Assembly (NCBI RefSeq): GCF_016757735.1
Contig: NZ_CP068439.1
Location: 1,860,001-1,924,000 of the forward strand
From: Aequorivita iocasae
Lineage (GTDB): Bacteria > Bacteroidota > Bacteroidia > Flavobacteriales > Flavobacteriaceae
Length of the DNA: 64,000 nucleotides
Reading direction: 5' to 3'
The position numbers and the translations under genes are program-made. The first letter of the stretch is position 1, and every line of letters begins with the position of its first letter. Positions 10,505 through 19,650 of this stretch are shown here, piece after piece. The notes beneath the pieces are model-generated. The model ran no database searches, was not told where the DNA came from, and saw only the letters and a list, made by a program, of their open reading frames with translations.

Positions 10505-11230
10505 ATGGGACAGAAGACAAATCCAATCGGGAATCGCTTAGGTATCATTAGAGGTTGGGAATCCAACTGGTACGGAGGCAACGACTACGGCGATAAAATT
10601 GCCGAAGACGACAAGATTAGAAAATACATTCACGCCCGTTTGAGCAAAGCTAGTGTGAGTAGAGTAATTATTGAGCGTACGCTTAAACTTGTAACCGTTA
10701 CTATAACCACTGCCCGTCCCGGTATCATTATCGGTAAAGGTGGCCAGGAAGTAGACAAGCTAAAAGAAGAGCTTAAGAAAATTACAGATAAAGAGGTACA
10801 GATCAACATCCACGAGATCAAAAGACCTGAGCTTGATGCATATTTGGTAGCTGCGAGCATCGCGCGCCAGATTGAGAGTCGTATTTCATACCGTCGTGCC
10901 ATTAAAATGGCAATCGCGGCAACAATGCGAATGAATGCTGAAGGTATTAAAGTTCAGATCTCAGGACGTTTGAACGGCGCTGAAATGGCACGTTCAGAAT
11001 CTTATAAGGAAGGTCGTATCCCCTTATCAACTTTTAGAGCCGATATTGACTACGCTTTAGTTGAGGCACATACTACCTACGGTAGATTGGGTGTTAAAGT
11101 ATGGATTATGAAAGGCGAAGTATATGGAAAGAGAGAACTTTCCCCACTAGTTGGTTTATCAACCGGCAAAAAGAGTGGTGGTAAAGGTACTCCAGGACGC
11201 GGTGGCAACAAAGCACGTCGCAGAAAGTAA
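10505..11230 (+). CDS. rpsC: 30S ribosomal protein S3
   Basis: A 241-residue S3 at the mRNA entry site. A KH domain is marked by [16 protein letters not shown] and the C-terminal domain by [12 protein letters not shown] and [14 protein letters not shown]. It ends in a Gly/Lys/Arg-rich tail of about 25 residues. Confidence 0.98.
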   Translation: MGQKTNPIGNRLGIIRGWESNWYGGNDYGDKIAEDDKIRKYIHARLSKASVSRVIIERTLKLVTVTITTARPGIIIGKGGQEVDKLKEELKKITDKEVQINIHEIKRPELDAYLVAASIARQIESRISYRRAIKMAIAATMRMNAEGIKVQISGRLNGAEMARSESYKEGRIPLSTFRADIDYALVEAHTTYGRLGVKVWIMKGEVYGKRELSPLVGLSTGKKSGGKGTPGRGGNKARRRK

Positions 11231-11248
11231 TTTTTTAAATAGAAAAAA

Positions 11249-11668
11249 ATGTTACAACCTAAAAGAACAAAGTACCGTAAACAAATGAAAGGCCGTATGA
11301 AGGGCAATGCCGAACGTGGCAACCAGCTAGCATATGGAACCTTCGGTATAAAATCGTTGGAATCAGAATTTCTTACAGCAAGACAAATTGAAGCTGCACG
11401 TATCGCCGCTACCCGTTTTATGAAAAGAGAAGGTTCTATCTGGATTATGATTTTTCCAGATAAGCCAATTACCAAAAAACCTCTTGAAGTACGTATGGGT
11501 AAAGGTAAAGGTGCCGTGGAATATTATGCTGCTGTGGTAAAACCAGGAAGAATGCTTTTTGAAGTATCTGGTGTTCCAGTTGAAACAGCAAAAGAAGCAT
11601 TGCGCCTTGCGGCACAAAAGCTTCCGGTAAAAACTAAATTTGTAATGTCTCGGGATTTCCAAGCATAA
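11249..11668 (+). CDS. rplP: 50S ribosomal protein L16
   Basis: A 139-residue L16 near the A-site tRNA elbow. [19 protein letters not shown], the basic [16 protein letters not shown] segment and [20 protein letters not shown] are canonical. The 18-nt leader is almost all T and A, typical of a phylum that rarely uses Shine-Dalgarno sites. Confidence 0.98.
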   Translation: MLQPKRTKYRKQMKGRMKGNAERGNQLAYGTFGIKSLESEFLTARQIEAARIAATRFMKREGSIWIMIFPDKPITKKPLEVRMGKGKGAVEYYAAVVKPGRMLFEVSGVPVETAKEALRLAAQKLPVKTKFVMSRDFQA

Positions 11669-11679
11669 TTTTTTGAAAG

Positions 11680-11871
11680 ATGAAACAATCAGAAATTAAG
11701 AAAGCATCAACGGCAGAACTTCAGGAAGCATACGCTGAATCTAGAAAGGCATATTCAGACCTTAAAATGGCTCATACCATTTCACCGTTGGAAAATCCAA
11801 TTCAACTAAGATCCCAAAGAAGGGTGATAGCAAGAATAGCGACTGAACTAACTAATAGAGAAGTGCAATAA
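11680..11871 (+). CDS. rpmC: 50S ribosomal protein L29
   Basis: A 63-residue two-helix L29 at the tunnel exit (MKQSEIKKASTAELQEAY start, NPIQLRSQRRVIARIATEL end). Size and position between L16 and S17 are as in other bacteria. Confidence 0.97.
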   Translation: MKQSEIKKASTAELQEAYAESRKAYSDLKMAHTISPLENPIQLRSQRRVIARIATELTNREVQ

Positions 11872-11886
11872 TTGTACAGCTGAAAG

Positions 11887-12150
11887 ATGGAAGAAATTAA
11901 AAGAAACTTAAGAAAAGAACGTATAGGTGTTGTAACCAGCAACAAAATGGACAAGTCCATTGTAGTTGCAGAGGTGAAAAAAGTAAAACACCCTATGTAC
12001 GGAAAGTTCGTGCTTAAAACGAAAAAATACGTTGCGCACGACGAGACAAACAACTGCAACGAAGGCGATACTGTAAAGATCATGGAAACACGACCTTTAA
12101 GCAAAACCAAATGTTGGAGATTAGTAGAAATAATTGAAAGAGCGAAGTAA
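11887..12150 (+). CDS. rpsQ: 30S ribosomal protein S17
   Basis: An 87-residue OB-fold S17, an early 16S binder. [19 protein letters not shown], the HPMYGKFV loop and [18 protein letters not shown] are canonical. Confidence 0.98.
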   Translation: MEEIKRNLRKERIGVVTSNKMDKSIVVAEVKKVKHPMYGKFVLKTKKYVAHDETNNCNEGDTVKIMETRPLSKTKCWRLVEIIERAK

Positions 12151-12152
12151 TT

Positions 12153-12521
12153 ATGTTACAACAAGAATCAAGACTCAAAGTCGCAGACAATACCGGTGCT
12201 AAAGAAGTTCTTTGCATTCGCGTATTGGGCGGAACAAAAAGAAGGTATGCTTCCATTGGTGACAAGATTGTAGTTTCTGTAAAAGAAGCAACACCAAATG
12301 GAAACATTAAAAAAGGAGCAGTTTCTACAGCAGTTGTAGTTCGTACCGTAAAGGAAATAAGAAGACCTGACGGTTCTTACATCCGTTTCGATGACAATGC
12401 GTGTGTGCTTTTGAACCCACAGGGTGAAATGAGAGGAACACGCGTTTTCGGCCCGGTAGCAAGAGAGCTTCGTGACAAACAATTTATGAAAATAGTATCA
12501 TTGGCACCAGAGGTGCTTTAA
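12153..12521 (+). CDS. rplN: 50S ribosomal protein L14
   Basis: A 122-residue L14, an intersubunit bridge protein and the usual target of the silencing factor Rsf[18 protein letters not shown] and the C-terminal [19 protein letters not shown] are canonical. Starts 2 nt after rpsQ. Confidence 0.99.
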   Translation: MLQQESRLKVADNTGAKEVLCIRVLGGTKRRYASIGDKIVVSVKEATPNGNIKKGAVSTAVVVRTVKEIRRPDGSYIRFDDNACVLLNPQGEMRGTRVFGPVARELRDKQFMKIVSLAPEVL

Positions 12522-12522
12522 T

Positions 12523-12849
12523 ATGAAAACTAAGATGGCAAAGCTTAAAATAAAATCAGGCGATACAGTAGTAGTTACTGCCGGTGAGCACAAAGGCTCA
12601 GAAGGTAAGGTAATGAAAGTATTCCTTGACAAAAACAAAGCAATCGTAGAAGGAGTAAATATGGTTTCAAAACATGAGAAGCCAAGTGCGAAAAACCCAC
12701 AAGGTGGCATCGCAAAAAAAGAAGCTCCTATCCATATCTCAAACCTATCATTGGTGGATCCAAAATCTGGAAAAGCTACACGTGTAGGGTACAAAATGGA
12801 GAATGGCAAAAAAGTACGATTTTCAAAACAATCGAATCAAGCAATATAG
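12523..12849 (+). CDS. rplX: 50S ribosomal protein L24
   Basis: A KOW-fold L24 that starts 50S assembly: [20 protein letters not shown] and [20 protein letters not shown] are clear. The first ATG (12523, 108 residues) lies 1 nt after the rplN stop. A second ATG at 12535 gives 104 residues and the more usual [10 protein letters not shown] start. Either is possible. Confidence 0.96.
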   Translation: MKTKMAKLKIKSGDTVVVTAGEHKGSEGKVMKVFLDKNKAIVEGVNMVSKHEKPSAKNPQGGIAKKEAPIHISNLSLVDPKSGKATRVGYKMENGKKVRFSKQSNQAI

Positions 12850-12851
12850 TT

Positions 12852-13403
12852 ATGGCATATTCACCAAGACTTAAAGAAGAGTACAAAAGCAGAGTGGTCA
12901 ATGCACTCACTGACGAATTTGGTTACAAAAACGTCATGCAGGTACCAAAATTGGAGCGTATTGTTGTTTCCCGCGGAGTGGGTGCAGCAGTTGCTGACAA
13001 AAAACTTATTGACTATTCGGTTGATGAGTTTACAAAGATAACCGGGCAAAAAGCAGTAGCAACCATGTCCAAGAAAGACGTTGCAAACTTCAAACTTCGT
13101 AAAGGCATGCCAATTGGTGTGAAGGTTACGTTGCGCGGAGAGCGTATGTACGAATTTTTGGATAGATTGATTACCTCTGCATTGCCACGGGTACGTGACT
13201 TTAACGGAATTAAGGCAACTGGTTTTGACGGAAGAGGAAACTACTCTCTTGGAATTACCGAACAGATTATCTTCCCAGAAATCGATATCGATAAAGTGAA
13301 GAAAATTGAAGGAATGAATGTAACGTTCATCACCAGCGCAAATACCGATAAAGAAGCGAAATCATTATTACAAGAATTGGGATTACCCTTTAAAAAGAAC
13401 TAA
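12852..13403 (+). CDS. rplE: 50S ribosomal protein L5
   Basis: A 183-residue L5 that binds 5S rRNA and contacts P-site tRNA. It shows [36 protein letters not shown] and [20 protein letters not shown], all canonical. Confidence 0.98.
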   Translation: MAYSPRLKEEYKSRVVNALTDEFGYKNVMQVPKLERIVVSRGVGAAVADKKLIDYSVDEFTKITGQKAVATMSKKDVANFKLRKGMPIGVKVTLRGERMYEFLDRLITSALPRVRDFNGIKATGFDGRGNYSLGITEQIIFPEIDIDKVKKIEGMNVTFITSANTDKEAKSLLQELGLPFKKN

Positions 13404-13406
13404 GAG

Positions 13407-13676
13407 ATGGCTAAAGAATCAATGAAGGCCCGCGAGGTTAAGAGACAAAAAACGGTATTGAAATACGCTGCCAAACGCAAAGCTTTAAAAGAAGCTGGCG
13501 ATTGGGAAGGCTTACAGAAACTACCTAAAAATGCCTCACCCGTACGTTTGCACAATCGCTGTAAGCTTACCGGAAGACCAAGAGGGTATATGAGAACTTT
13601 TGGAATTTCACGCGTAATTTTCCGTGAAATGGCAAATTCAGGGTTAATTCCGGGAGTGCGCAAAGCATCCTGGTAA
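13407..13676 (+). CDS. rpsN: 30S ribosomal protein S14, zinc-free type
   Basis: An 89-residue S14 of the 30S head. [20 protein letters not shown] and [18 protein letters not shown] are canonical. The CxxC...CxxC ribbon of the short form is absent; only one Cys is left, so this is the longer zinc-independent form. It is followed by an 87-nt gap before rpsH. Confidence 0.97.
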   Translation: MAKESMKAREVKRQKTVLKYAAKRKALKEAGDWEGLQKLPKNASPVRLHNRCKLTGRPRGYMRTFGISRVIFREMANSGLIPGVRKASW

Positions 13677-13721
13677 GAATAGATTTTTTTCTGTTCAAAA
13701 GAAAAGTATAAACTGGTTGAA

Positions 13722-13743
13722 GGTTTGGAATAGTCCAAAAACC
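13722..13743 (+). promoter_or_regulatory. Hairpin in the rpsN-rpsH gap
   Basis: GGTTTGGA (13722-13729) pairs with a TCC..AAACC arm (13734-13743, with a 2-nt bulge) around an ATAG loop, 20 nt before the rpsH ATG. Bulged stems are common in ribosomal protein binding sites. In E. coli S8 controls the spc operon near rplE, so the place differs. Function is inference only. Confidence 0.35.
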
Positions 13744-13763
13744 ACATCCGCAAATTCAAATAA

Positions 13764-14165
13764 ATGAATACAGATCCAATTTCAGATTATCTAACGCGAG
13801 TTAGAAATGCTGCTAAAGCCGGACATCGCGTTGTAGAGATTCCAGCATCAAACCTTAAAAAGGAGATTACAAAAATCCTTTTTGATCAAGGATATATTCT
13901 AAGCTACAAATTTGATGACGAAAGCACCGCACAAGGTATCATCAAAATTGCGTTGAAATACGACAAGCTTACAAAAGAATCAGTGATCAGGAAAATTCAA
14001 AGAATAAGTAAACCAGGTTTACGTAAATACGCAAGTTCAACAGAACTTCCTCGTATTTTGAACGGATTGGGTATTGCAATTGTTTCTACTTCTTCGGGAG
14101 TAATGACAGGCAAGCAAGCCAAAGCTCAAAATGTAGGGGGTGAAGTATTGTGTTACGTTTACTAA
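13764..14165 (+). CDS. rpsH: 30S ribosomal protein S8
   Basis: A 133-residue S8 that binds 16S helix 21. DPISDYLTRVRNAAKAGHR, RISKPGLRKYASSTELP and the C-terminal GIAIVSTSSGVMTGKQAK are canonical. It follows a structured 87-nt gap, unlike its tightly packed neighbours. Confidence 0.98.
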   Translation: MNTDPISDYLTRVRNAAKAGHRVVEIPASNLKKEITKILFDQGYILSYKFDDESTAQGIIKIALKYDKLTKESVIRKIQRISKPGLRKYASSTELPRILNGLGIAIVSTSSGVMTGKQAKAQNVGGEVLCYVY

Positions 14166-14180
14166 AAAATAGACAAAGAA

Positions 14181-14723
14181 ATGTCAAGAATAGGTAAAAA
14201 CCCGGTAGCAATCCCACAAGGAGTTACAGTTGATGTAAAAGACAACGTAATTACCGTAAAAGGAAAATTAGGAGAGTTAACTCAGGAATATGCTGATGTA
14301 ACTATAAAAGTTGAAGACGGAAACGTATTGGTAGAACGCCCTTCCGAATCTAAGGATCACGTTGCAAAGCATGGTCTTTATAGAGCTTTAATCAATAATA
14401 TGATTGTAGGCGTAAGCAAAGGATGGACCAAGGAATTGGAGCTTGTAGGTGTAGGTTACCGCGCCAGCAGCCAAGGACAAAAATTAGATTTGGCATTAGG
14501 ATTTTCACACAATATTATTTTGGACATCGCGCCAGAAGTAAAAGTGGAAACCGTATCTGATAAAGGTAAAAACCCAATCGTAAAATTAACGTCTCACGAC
14601 AAACAATTGGTTGGACAAGTAGCGGCTAAAATACGCGGCTTCCGTAAGCCAGAACCTTACAAAGGAAAAGGTATCAAGTTTGTAGGTGAACAATTAAGAA
14701 GAAAAGCAGGTAAATCTGCATAA
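14181..14723 (+). CDS. rplF: 50S ribosomal protein L6
   Basis: A 180-residue protein with two L6 domains near the factor-binding site. [18 protein letters not shown] start and the signature [20 protein letters not shown] near the C-terminus are intact. Confidence 0.98.
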   Translation: MSRIGKNPVAIPQGVTVDVKDNVITVKGKLGELTQEYADVTIKVEDGNVLVERPSESKDHVAKHGLYRALINNMIVGVSKGWTKELELVGVGYRASSQGQKLDLALGFSHNIILDIAPEVKVETVSDKGKNPIVKLTSHDKQLVGQVAAKIRGFRKPEPYKGKGIKFVGEQLRRKAGKSA

Positions 14724-14734
14724 CAAATAGAGTT

Positions 14735-15091
14735 ATGGCATTATCAAAGTACGAAAGAAGAGAGCGCTTGCGCATGCGAATCAGAAAAACGGTTGAGGGG
14801 ACCGAAAGTCGCCCACGTTTGGCTGTTTTCCGCAGCAACAAGGAAATATACGCTCAAATTATTGACGATGTAAATGGAAAGACCATTACCGCTGCATCTT
14901 CAAGAGATAAAGATATTGACGCTTCAAAAGTAAACAAGGTTGAAGCTGCAAAATTGGTAGGAAAAGCAATCGCAGAAAAAGCTGTTAAAGCAGGTGTTGA
15001 AACCATCGCTTTTGACAGAGGCGGTTACCTATACCACGGAAGAGTAAAATCATTAGCTGAAGGTGCACGCGAAGGTGGCCTTAAATTCTAA
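14735..15091 (+). CDS. rplR: 50S ribosomal protein L18
   Basis: A 118-residue 5S-binding L18. [20 protein letters not shown] and the C-terminal [20 protein letters not shown] are canonical. It lies 8 nt before rpsE. Confidence 0.98.
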   Translation: MALSKYERRERLRMRIRKTVEGTESRPRLAVFRSNKEIYAQIIDDVNGKTITAASSRDKDIDASKVNKVEAAKLVGKAIAEKAVKAGVETIAFDRGGYLYHGRVKSLAEGAREGGLKF

Positions 15092-15099
15092 GTAGCATT

Positions 15100-15624
15100 A
15101 TGTATCAAGATTATAAAAACGTAGAATTAGTAAAACCAGGAGGTCTTGAATTGAAAGACCGTTTGGTAGGTGTACAACGTGTAACCAAGGTGACCAAAGG
15201 TGGTCGTGCCTTCGGATTTTCAGCTATTGTAGTTGTTGGTGACGAAAAAGGAGTGGTGGGCCACGGTCTTGGAAAATCCAAGGATGTAGCTAGCGCGATA
15301 GCAAAAGCTATTGAGGATGCCAAGAAAAACTTGGTTCGCATTCCACTTAACAAAGTGACACTTCCGCACGAACAAAAAGGAAAATACGGCGGAGCCCGCG
15401 TTAACCTTCTTCCAGCTGCGCCTGGTACCGGAGTAATTGCCGGTGGTGCCGTACGTGCCGTATTGGAAGCAGTAGGGGTTCACGATGTATTGTCAAAATC
15501 ACAAGGATCTTCTAACCCACACAACGTGGTAAAGGCAACTTTTGACGCTCTTTTGCAAATGCGAAGTGCGCAAACTGTAGCTGACCAAAGAGGAATTTCA
15601 CTTGAAAAAGTATTCAAAGGATAA
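15100..15624 (+). CDS. rpsE: 30S ribosomal protein S5
   Basis: A 174-residue S5 involved in decoding fidelity and mRNA unwinding. The double-stranded RNA-binding part shows [20 protein letters not shown] and the C-terminal part GAPGTG-like [20 protein letters not shown]. Length and motifs are complete. Confidence 0.98.
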   Translation: MYQDYKNVELVKPGGLELKDRLVGVQRVTKVTKGGRAFGFSAIVVVGDEKGVVGHGLGKSKDVASAIAKAIEDAKKNLVRIPLNKVTLPHEQKGKYGGARVNLLPAAPGTGVIAGGAVRAVLEAVGVHDVLSKSQGSSNPHNVVKATFDALLQMRSAQTVADQRGISLEKVFKG

Positions 15625-15635
15625 ATATCAGAGCG

Positions 15636-15815
15636 ATGGCAAAAATTAAAGTAACAAAGGTAAAGAGCGTTATAAAGCGCCCAAAAAACCAAAAGAGAAT
15701 CATGGAATCGTTAGGGCTTCACAAGATGAACCAAACGGTTGAGCATGAAGATACGCCAAACATTCTTGGTATGATCAATAAAGTTAATCACTTGGTTTCT
15801 GTTGAAACCAAATAA
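15636..15815 (+). CDS. rpmD: 50S ribosomal protein L30
   Basis: A 59-residue L30 between rpsE and rplO, its standard place. The start MAKIKVTKVKSVI, the central RPKNQKRIMESLGLHKMNQ and the end GMINKVNHLVSVETK match the family over its full length. It begins 11 nt after rpsE. Confidence 0.97.
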   Translation: MAKIKVTKVKSVIKRPKNQKRIMESLGLHKMNQTVEHEDTPNILGMINKVNHLVSVETK

Positions 15816-15829
15816 GGAAACACGAAAAA

Positions 15830-16282
15830 ATGGATTTAAGTAACTTACAACCCGCCGCAGGATCGGCGAAAAACAAAGGCAAGCGAGTAGGTCGCGGACA
15901 AGGTTCCGGTAAAGGTGGTACTGCCACCCGCGGACACAAAGGAGCAAAATCACGTTCAGGTTATTCCAAGAAAATTGGATTTGAAGGTGGACAGATGCCC
16001 CTACAACGTCGTGTTCCTAAGTTTGGTTTTACAAACATCAACCGTAAAGAATATAAGGGAATCAATATAGATACTCTTCAGCAGCTGGTTGACGACAAGA
16101 AAATAAATGATGCCGTTGACTTTGAAACCTTAGTTGGTTTGGGTCTTGCCGGAAAGAACGAAATGGTTAAGATTTTAGGAAGAGGAGAGATTAAGGCAAA
16201 ACTAAAAGTATCTGCGCACAAGTTTACTGCCTCGGCAAAAGAAGCTATTGAAGCTGCCGGAGGTGAAGTAGTAACATTGTAA
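15830..16282 (+). CDS. rplO: 50S ribosomal protein L15
   Basis: A 150-residue L15. The Gly/Lys-rich N-terminus (KRVGRGQGSGKGGTATRGHK) and GFEGGQMPLQRRVPKFGF are diagnostic. secY follows after 12 nt. Confidence 0.98.
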   Translation: MDLSNLQPAAGSAKNKGKRVGRGQGSGKGGTATRGHKGAKSRSGYSKKIGFEGGQMPLQRRVPKFGFTNINRKEYKGINIDTLQQLVDDKKINDAVDFETLVGLGLAGKNEMVKILGRGEIKAKLKVSAHKFTASAKEAIEAAGGEVVTL

Positions 16283-16294
16283 CAACAGCTAAGG

Positions 16295-17638
16295 ATGAAA
16301 TTTATCGAAACCTTAAAAAATGTTTGGAAAATAGAAGAGTTGCGTAACCGCATCCTACTTACCTTGGGAATGCTCTTAGTGTACCGTTTTGGGGCGCAAG
16401 TAGTATTACCGGGTATCGATGCAGATATGCTTGCTCAATTTGCAGGTAAGTTTGATTCAGGCGGTATTGGCGGATTGCTAAACGCATTTACAGGAGGGGC
16501 TTTTGCCAATGCTTCTGTTTTTGCTTTAGGTATTATGCCATATATTTCTGCTTCTATTGTTGTACAGTTGATGCAAATTGCTGTGCCATACCTTCAAAAA
16601 TTACAGAAAGAAGGAGAGAGTGGTCGTAAAAAGATCAATCAGATTACACGCTGGTTAACCATCGGTATCTGTTTGGTTCAGGCACCAAGCTACCTTGCGG
16701 GTCTTCCGGCAATGGGAGTTCCTGCTGAAGCTTTCGTAATGGGCCAGAGTGTAATGTTCTACGTTTCCTCGGTAATAATTTTGGTTACTGGAACAATTTT
16801 TGCAATGTGGCTGGGTGAAAAGATTACTGATAAAGGTATAGGTAATGGTATCTCCATACTTATTATGGTTGGAATCATTGCTCGTTTGCCTCAATCATTT
16901 GCGCAGGAATTTGTTTCAAGAGTTATGGAGTCAAACGGTGGTTTGATTATGATTCTTATTGAATTGGTTATCTGGTTCGTGATTATCCTGCTTTCCATTA
17001 TGCTGGTAATGGCGGTTCGAAAGATACCTGTTCAATACGCACGAAGAACAGCAAGTGGCAGTTACGAAAAGAATATTTTCGGCGCCCGTCAGTTCATTCC
17101 TTTAAAGTTGAATGCATCTGGGGTAATGCCAATCATCTTTGCCCAGGCAATTATGTTTGTGCCTTCTGCGGTAGCTAGTCTTTCTGAAAGTGATTTTTCG
17201 CAAAGTATCCAAGCAACGTTCAGTGATATCTTTGGATTTTGGTACAACTTGGTATTCGCAGTATTGATTATTATATTCACATATTTCTATACTGCAATCA
17301 CTGTTCCGACCAATAAAATGGCAGACGACCTTAAAAGAAGCGGTGGGTTTATTCCGGGTATCAAACCAGGTTCACAAACCGCTGAATATTTAGATCGAAT
17401 TATGTCTCAAATAACCCTTCCAGGTTCTATCTTTTTGGCCTTGATCGCTATTTTTCCCGCGTTCGTTGTTAAATTGATGGGTATCCAGCAAGGATGGGCA
17501 TTATTTTACGGTGGTACTTCCCTCTTAATTATGGTGGGTGTAGCTATCGACACAATGCAACAAGTAAACTCGTACTTATTGAACCGTCATTATGATGGCT
17601 TGATGAAAAGCGGCAAAAATAGAAAAGCAGTAGCATAA
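16295..17638 (+). CDS. secY: Preprotein translocase channel subunit SecY
   Basis: A 447-residue inner-membrane channel with ten expected helices. It has an early FGAQVVLPGID segment, the plug region after helix 1, PYISASIVVQLMQIAVPYL in helix 2, and the cytoplasmic loops VRKIPVQYARR and GGFIPGIKPGSQTAEYLDRI that contact ribosome and SecA. It exports the many signal-peptide proteins of this window. map and adk, often found after secY, are absent; infA follows 3 nt later. Confidence 0.98.
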   Translation: MKFIETLKNVWKIEELRNRILLTLGMLLVYRFGAQVVLPGIDADMLAQFAGKFDSGGIGGLLNAFTGGAFANASVFALGIMPYISASIVVQLMQIAVPYLQKLQKEGESGRKKINQITRWLTIGICLVQAPSYLAGLPAMGVPAEAFVMGQSVMFYVSSVIILVTGTIFAMWLGEKITDKGIGNGISILIMVGIIARLPQSFAQEFVSRVMESNGGLIMILIELVIWFVIILLSIMLVMAVRKIPVQYARRTASGSYEKNIFGARQFIPLKLNASGVMPIIFAQAIMFVPSAVASLSESDFSQSIQATFSDIFGFWYNLVFAVLIIIFTYFYTAITVPTNKMADDLKRSGGFIPGIKPGSQTAEYLDRIMSQITLPGSIFLALIAIFPAFVVKLMGIQQGWALFYGGTSLLIMVGVAIDTMQQVNSYLLNRHYDGLMKSGKNRKAVA

Positions 17639-17641
17639 ATT

Positions 17642-17857
17642 ATGGCAAAACAAAGCGCAATAGAACAAGATGGAAGTATAGTGGAAGCACTATCAAACGC
17701 AATGTTCCGTGTGGAACTGGAAAACGGTCACATTGTAACCGCACACATTTCTGGTAAAATGCGAATGCACTATATAAAACTTTTGCCAGGCGATAAGGTG
17801 AAACTTGAAATGAGCCCATACGACTTAACTAAAGCAAGAATAACATACAGATATTAA
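17642..17857 (+). CDS. infA: Translation initiation factor IF-1
   Basis: A 71-residue OB-fold protein that blocks the A site during initiation. [20 protein letters not shown] and the end [11 protein letters not shown] are canonical. It is 3 nt behind secY and followed by a 95-nt structured gap. Confidence 0.98.
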   Translation: MAKQSAIEQDGSIVEALSNAMFRVELENGHIVTAHISGKMRMHYIKLLPGDKVKLEMSPYDLTKARITYRY

Positions 17858-17859
17858 TA

Positions 17860-17931
17860 CAATGGACCTCACGGTTCATTGAACACTAAATAAAAAAGAG
17901 AGATGAAATCGCAGATTCCATCTCACCGATA
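17860..17931 (+). promoter_or_regulatory. Two hairpins in the infA-rpmJ gap
   Basis: CAATGGACC (17860-17868) pairs with GGTTCATTG (17873-17881) in a 9-bp stem with one G-U pair and a TCAC loop. A second, weaker stem GAGATG/CATCTC spans 17900-17924. A 9-codon ATG frame (17902-17931) overlaps the second stem. A leader peptide is possible but nothing confirms translation. Confidence 0.4.
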
Positions 17932-17952
17932 AAAATCAAATAACAAGGAGAG

Positions 17953-18069
17953 ATGAAAGTAAGAGCATCCGTAAAGAAAAGAAGTGCCGACTGCAAGATT
18001 GTTCGCAGAAAGGGCAGATTATATGTAATTAACAAAAAGAACCCAAAGTTCAAACAAAGACAAGGATAA
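17953..18069 (+). CDS. rpmJ: 50S ribosomal protein L36, zinc-free type
   Basis: A 38-residue L36 ([19 protein letters not shown] start, KFKQRQG end). The zinc form carries C-x2-C-x12-C-x4-H. Here the first Cys is Ser, the third is Asn and the His is Phe, leaving one of four ligands, so it cannot bind zinc in the usual way. AAGGAG lies only 2 nt before the ATG, too close for a normal Shine-Dalgarno. rpsM starts 3 nt downstream. Confidence 0.97.
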   Translation: MKVRASVKKRSADCKIVRRKGRLYVINKKNPKFKQRQG

Positions 18070-18072
18070 GTT

Positions 18073-18447
18073 ATGGCAAGAATCGCAGGTGTAGATATCC
18101 CGAAGCACAAAAGGGGTGTAATCGCGTTAACGTATATCTTCGGAATCGGTAAGAGCCGTGCCCAAGATATTCTGAACAAAGCCGGAGTTGACGAAGACAA
18201 AAAAGTAAGTGAATGGAACGATGATGAAATCGGAGCTATTCGTGACGCTGTAGGGTCTTTCAAAATCGAAGGTGAATTACGTAGTGAAGTTCAATTAAGC
18301 ATCAAACGCTTAATGGATATTGGTTGTTACAGAGGTATTCGTCACAGATCGGGTCTTCCACTAAGAGGACAACGTACTAAGAATAACTCTCGTACCAGAA
18401 AAGGAAAACGTAAAACTGTTGCTAACAAGAAAAAAGCAACTAAATAA
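18073..18447 (+). CDS. rpsM: 30S ribosomal protein S13
   Basis: A 124-residue S13 of the head and the B1 bridges. [20 protein letters not shown] and [19 protein letters not shown] are canonical, with a basic C-terminal tail. Confidence 0.98.
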   Translation: MARIAGVDIPKHKRGVIALTYIFGIGKSRAQDILNKAGVDEDKKVSEWNDDEIGAIRDAVGSFKIEGELRSEVQLSIKRLMDIGCYRGIRHRSGLPLRGQRTKNNSRTRKGKRKTVANKKKATK

Positions 18448-18458
18448 AACCTAACGTT

Positions 18459-18860
18459 ATGGCAAAGACAAGTCAAAAAACTACAAAAACAGTTAAAAAA
18501 CGCAAGGTTAATGTTGAATCTGTTGGTGAAGCACACATTACTGCTTCCTTTAACAACATTATCGTCTCGTTAACAAATAAGAACGGAGATGTTATCTCTT
18601 GGTCCTCAGCCGGTAAAATGGGCTTCCGTGGATCTAAGAAAAACACTCCTTATGCGGCTCAATTGGCATCAGAAGATTGTGCAAAAGTTGCACATGATGC
18701 TGGTTTGCGTAAAGTAAAAGTTTACGTAAAAGGGCCAGGAAACGGTAGAGAGTCTGCAATACGTTCCATCCACAACGCAGGAATTGAAGTAACCGAAATT
18801 ATCGACGTTACCCCAATGCCGCACAACGGATGCCGTCCTCCAAAAAGAAGAAGAGTTTAA
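18459..18860 (+). CDS. rpsK: 30S ribosomal protein S11
   Basis: A 133-residue S11 of the platform. [39 protein letters not shown] and the C-terminal [18 protein letters not shown] are canonical. A 90-nt structured gap separates it from rpsD. Confidence 0.98.
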   Translation: MAKTSQKTTKTVKKRKVNVESVGEAHITASFNNIIVSLTNKNGDVISWSSAGKMGFRGSKKNTPYAAQLASEDCAKVAHDAGLRKVKVYVKGPGNGRESAIRSIHNAGIEVTEIIDVTPMPHNGCRPPKRRRV

Positions 18861-18879
18861 TTAATTATAAATATCAATC

Positions 18880-18934
18880 TGAAGGAATCAAGAACTAAAG
18901 GATTAACGTAAGACCTTAATTTAGTTTTCCTTCA
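18880..18934 (+). promoter_or_regulatory. Long two-part hairpin before rpsD
   Basis: TGAAGGAA (18880-18887) pairs perfectly with TTCCTTCA (18927-18934), and AACTAAA (18893-18899) with TTTAGTT (18920-18926). The two right arms are contiguous and the left side has a 5-nt bulge. The structure ends 16 nt before the rpsD ATG. S4 represses its own mRNA in Bacillus and the alpha operon in E. coli; this is a candidate S4 site by position and structure only. Confidence 0.5.
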
Positions 18935-18950
18935 TAACCTTAAACAAGAA

Positions 18951-19556
18951 ATGGCAAGATATACTGGTCCAAAAACTAAAATCGCCCGTAAGTTCGGGGA
19001 AGCTATCTTCGGAGACGATAAGTCTTTCGAAAAAAGAAACTACCCTCCTGGGCAACACGGTAATGCACGTCGTCGTGGTAAAAAATCTGAATATGCAATC
19101 CAGTTGATGGAGAAGCAAAAAGCGAAATATACCTACGGTATCTTGGAGCGTCAGTTCAGAAATATGTTCAAAAAAGCAACTGCTGCACCTGGAATTACAG
19201 GTCAGGTTTTGCTTCAATTGTGTGAGTCACGTCTAGATAACGTGGTTTACAGAATGGGGATTTCCCCAAGTCGTGCGGGTGCTAGACAATTGGTATCGCA
19301 CCGCCACATCACCGTTAACGGTGAAAAAGTAAACATTCCATCATACCAATTAAAACCTGGCGATGTAGTAGCAGTTAGAGAAAAATCAAAATCTCTTAGT
19401 GCAATCAACGATTCGTTGGCAAATGCAAGTCATGTTTACGAATGGATTACTTGGAATAACGATAAGAAGGAAGGAACTTTTGTTTCCGTTCCTGAGCGTA
19501 TCCAAATCCCAGAAAACATCAACGAGCAGTTTATCGTCGAATTATATTCTAAATAA
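18951..19556 (+). CDS. rpsD: 30S ribosomal protein S4
   Basis: A 201-residue S4 that nucleates 30S assembly. [17 protein letters not shown] start, [19 protein letters not shown], and an S4 domain with [13 protein letters not shown] and [20 protein letters not shown]. The N-terminal Cys cluster of zinc-binding S4 proteins is missing, as with S14 and L36 here. Confidence 0.98.
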   Translation: MARYTGPKTKIARKFGEAIFGDDKSFEKRNYPPGQHGNARRRGKKSEYAIQLMEKQKAKYTYGILERQFRNMFKKATAAPGITGQVLLQLCESRLDNVVYRMGISPSRAGARQLVSHRHITVNGEKVNIPSYQLKPGDVVAVREKSKSLSAINDSLANASHVYEWITWNNDKKEGTFVSVPERIQIPENINEQFIVELYSK

Positions 19557-19650
19557 TAAATAATCATATTGGTATTTGGCCAAAGGGTTTATAGTATTCT
19601 TCAAACTTTTAAACCGCGCAACCAAATAACAATTAAAACGAAGAAAAAAA

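Noticed and set aside
10050-10526. 158-codon open frame antisense to rplV
   Set aside because: It lies wholly opposite a canonical L22 gene and its short flanks, has no recognisable domain and mirrors the codon bias of the real gene.
19586-19615. Hairpin before rpoA
   Set aside because: Only 6 bp (GGTTTA/TAAACC) with an 18-nt loop; too weak to list as a site.
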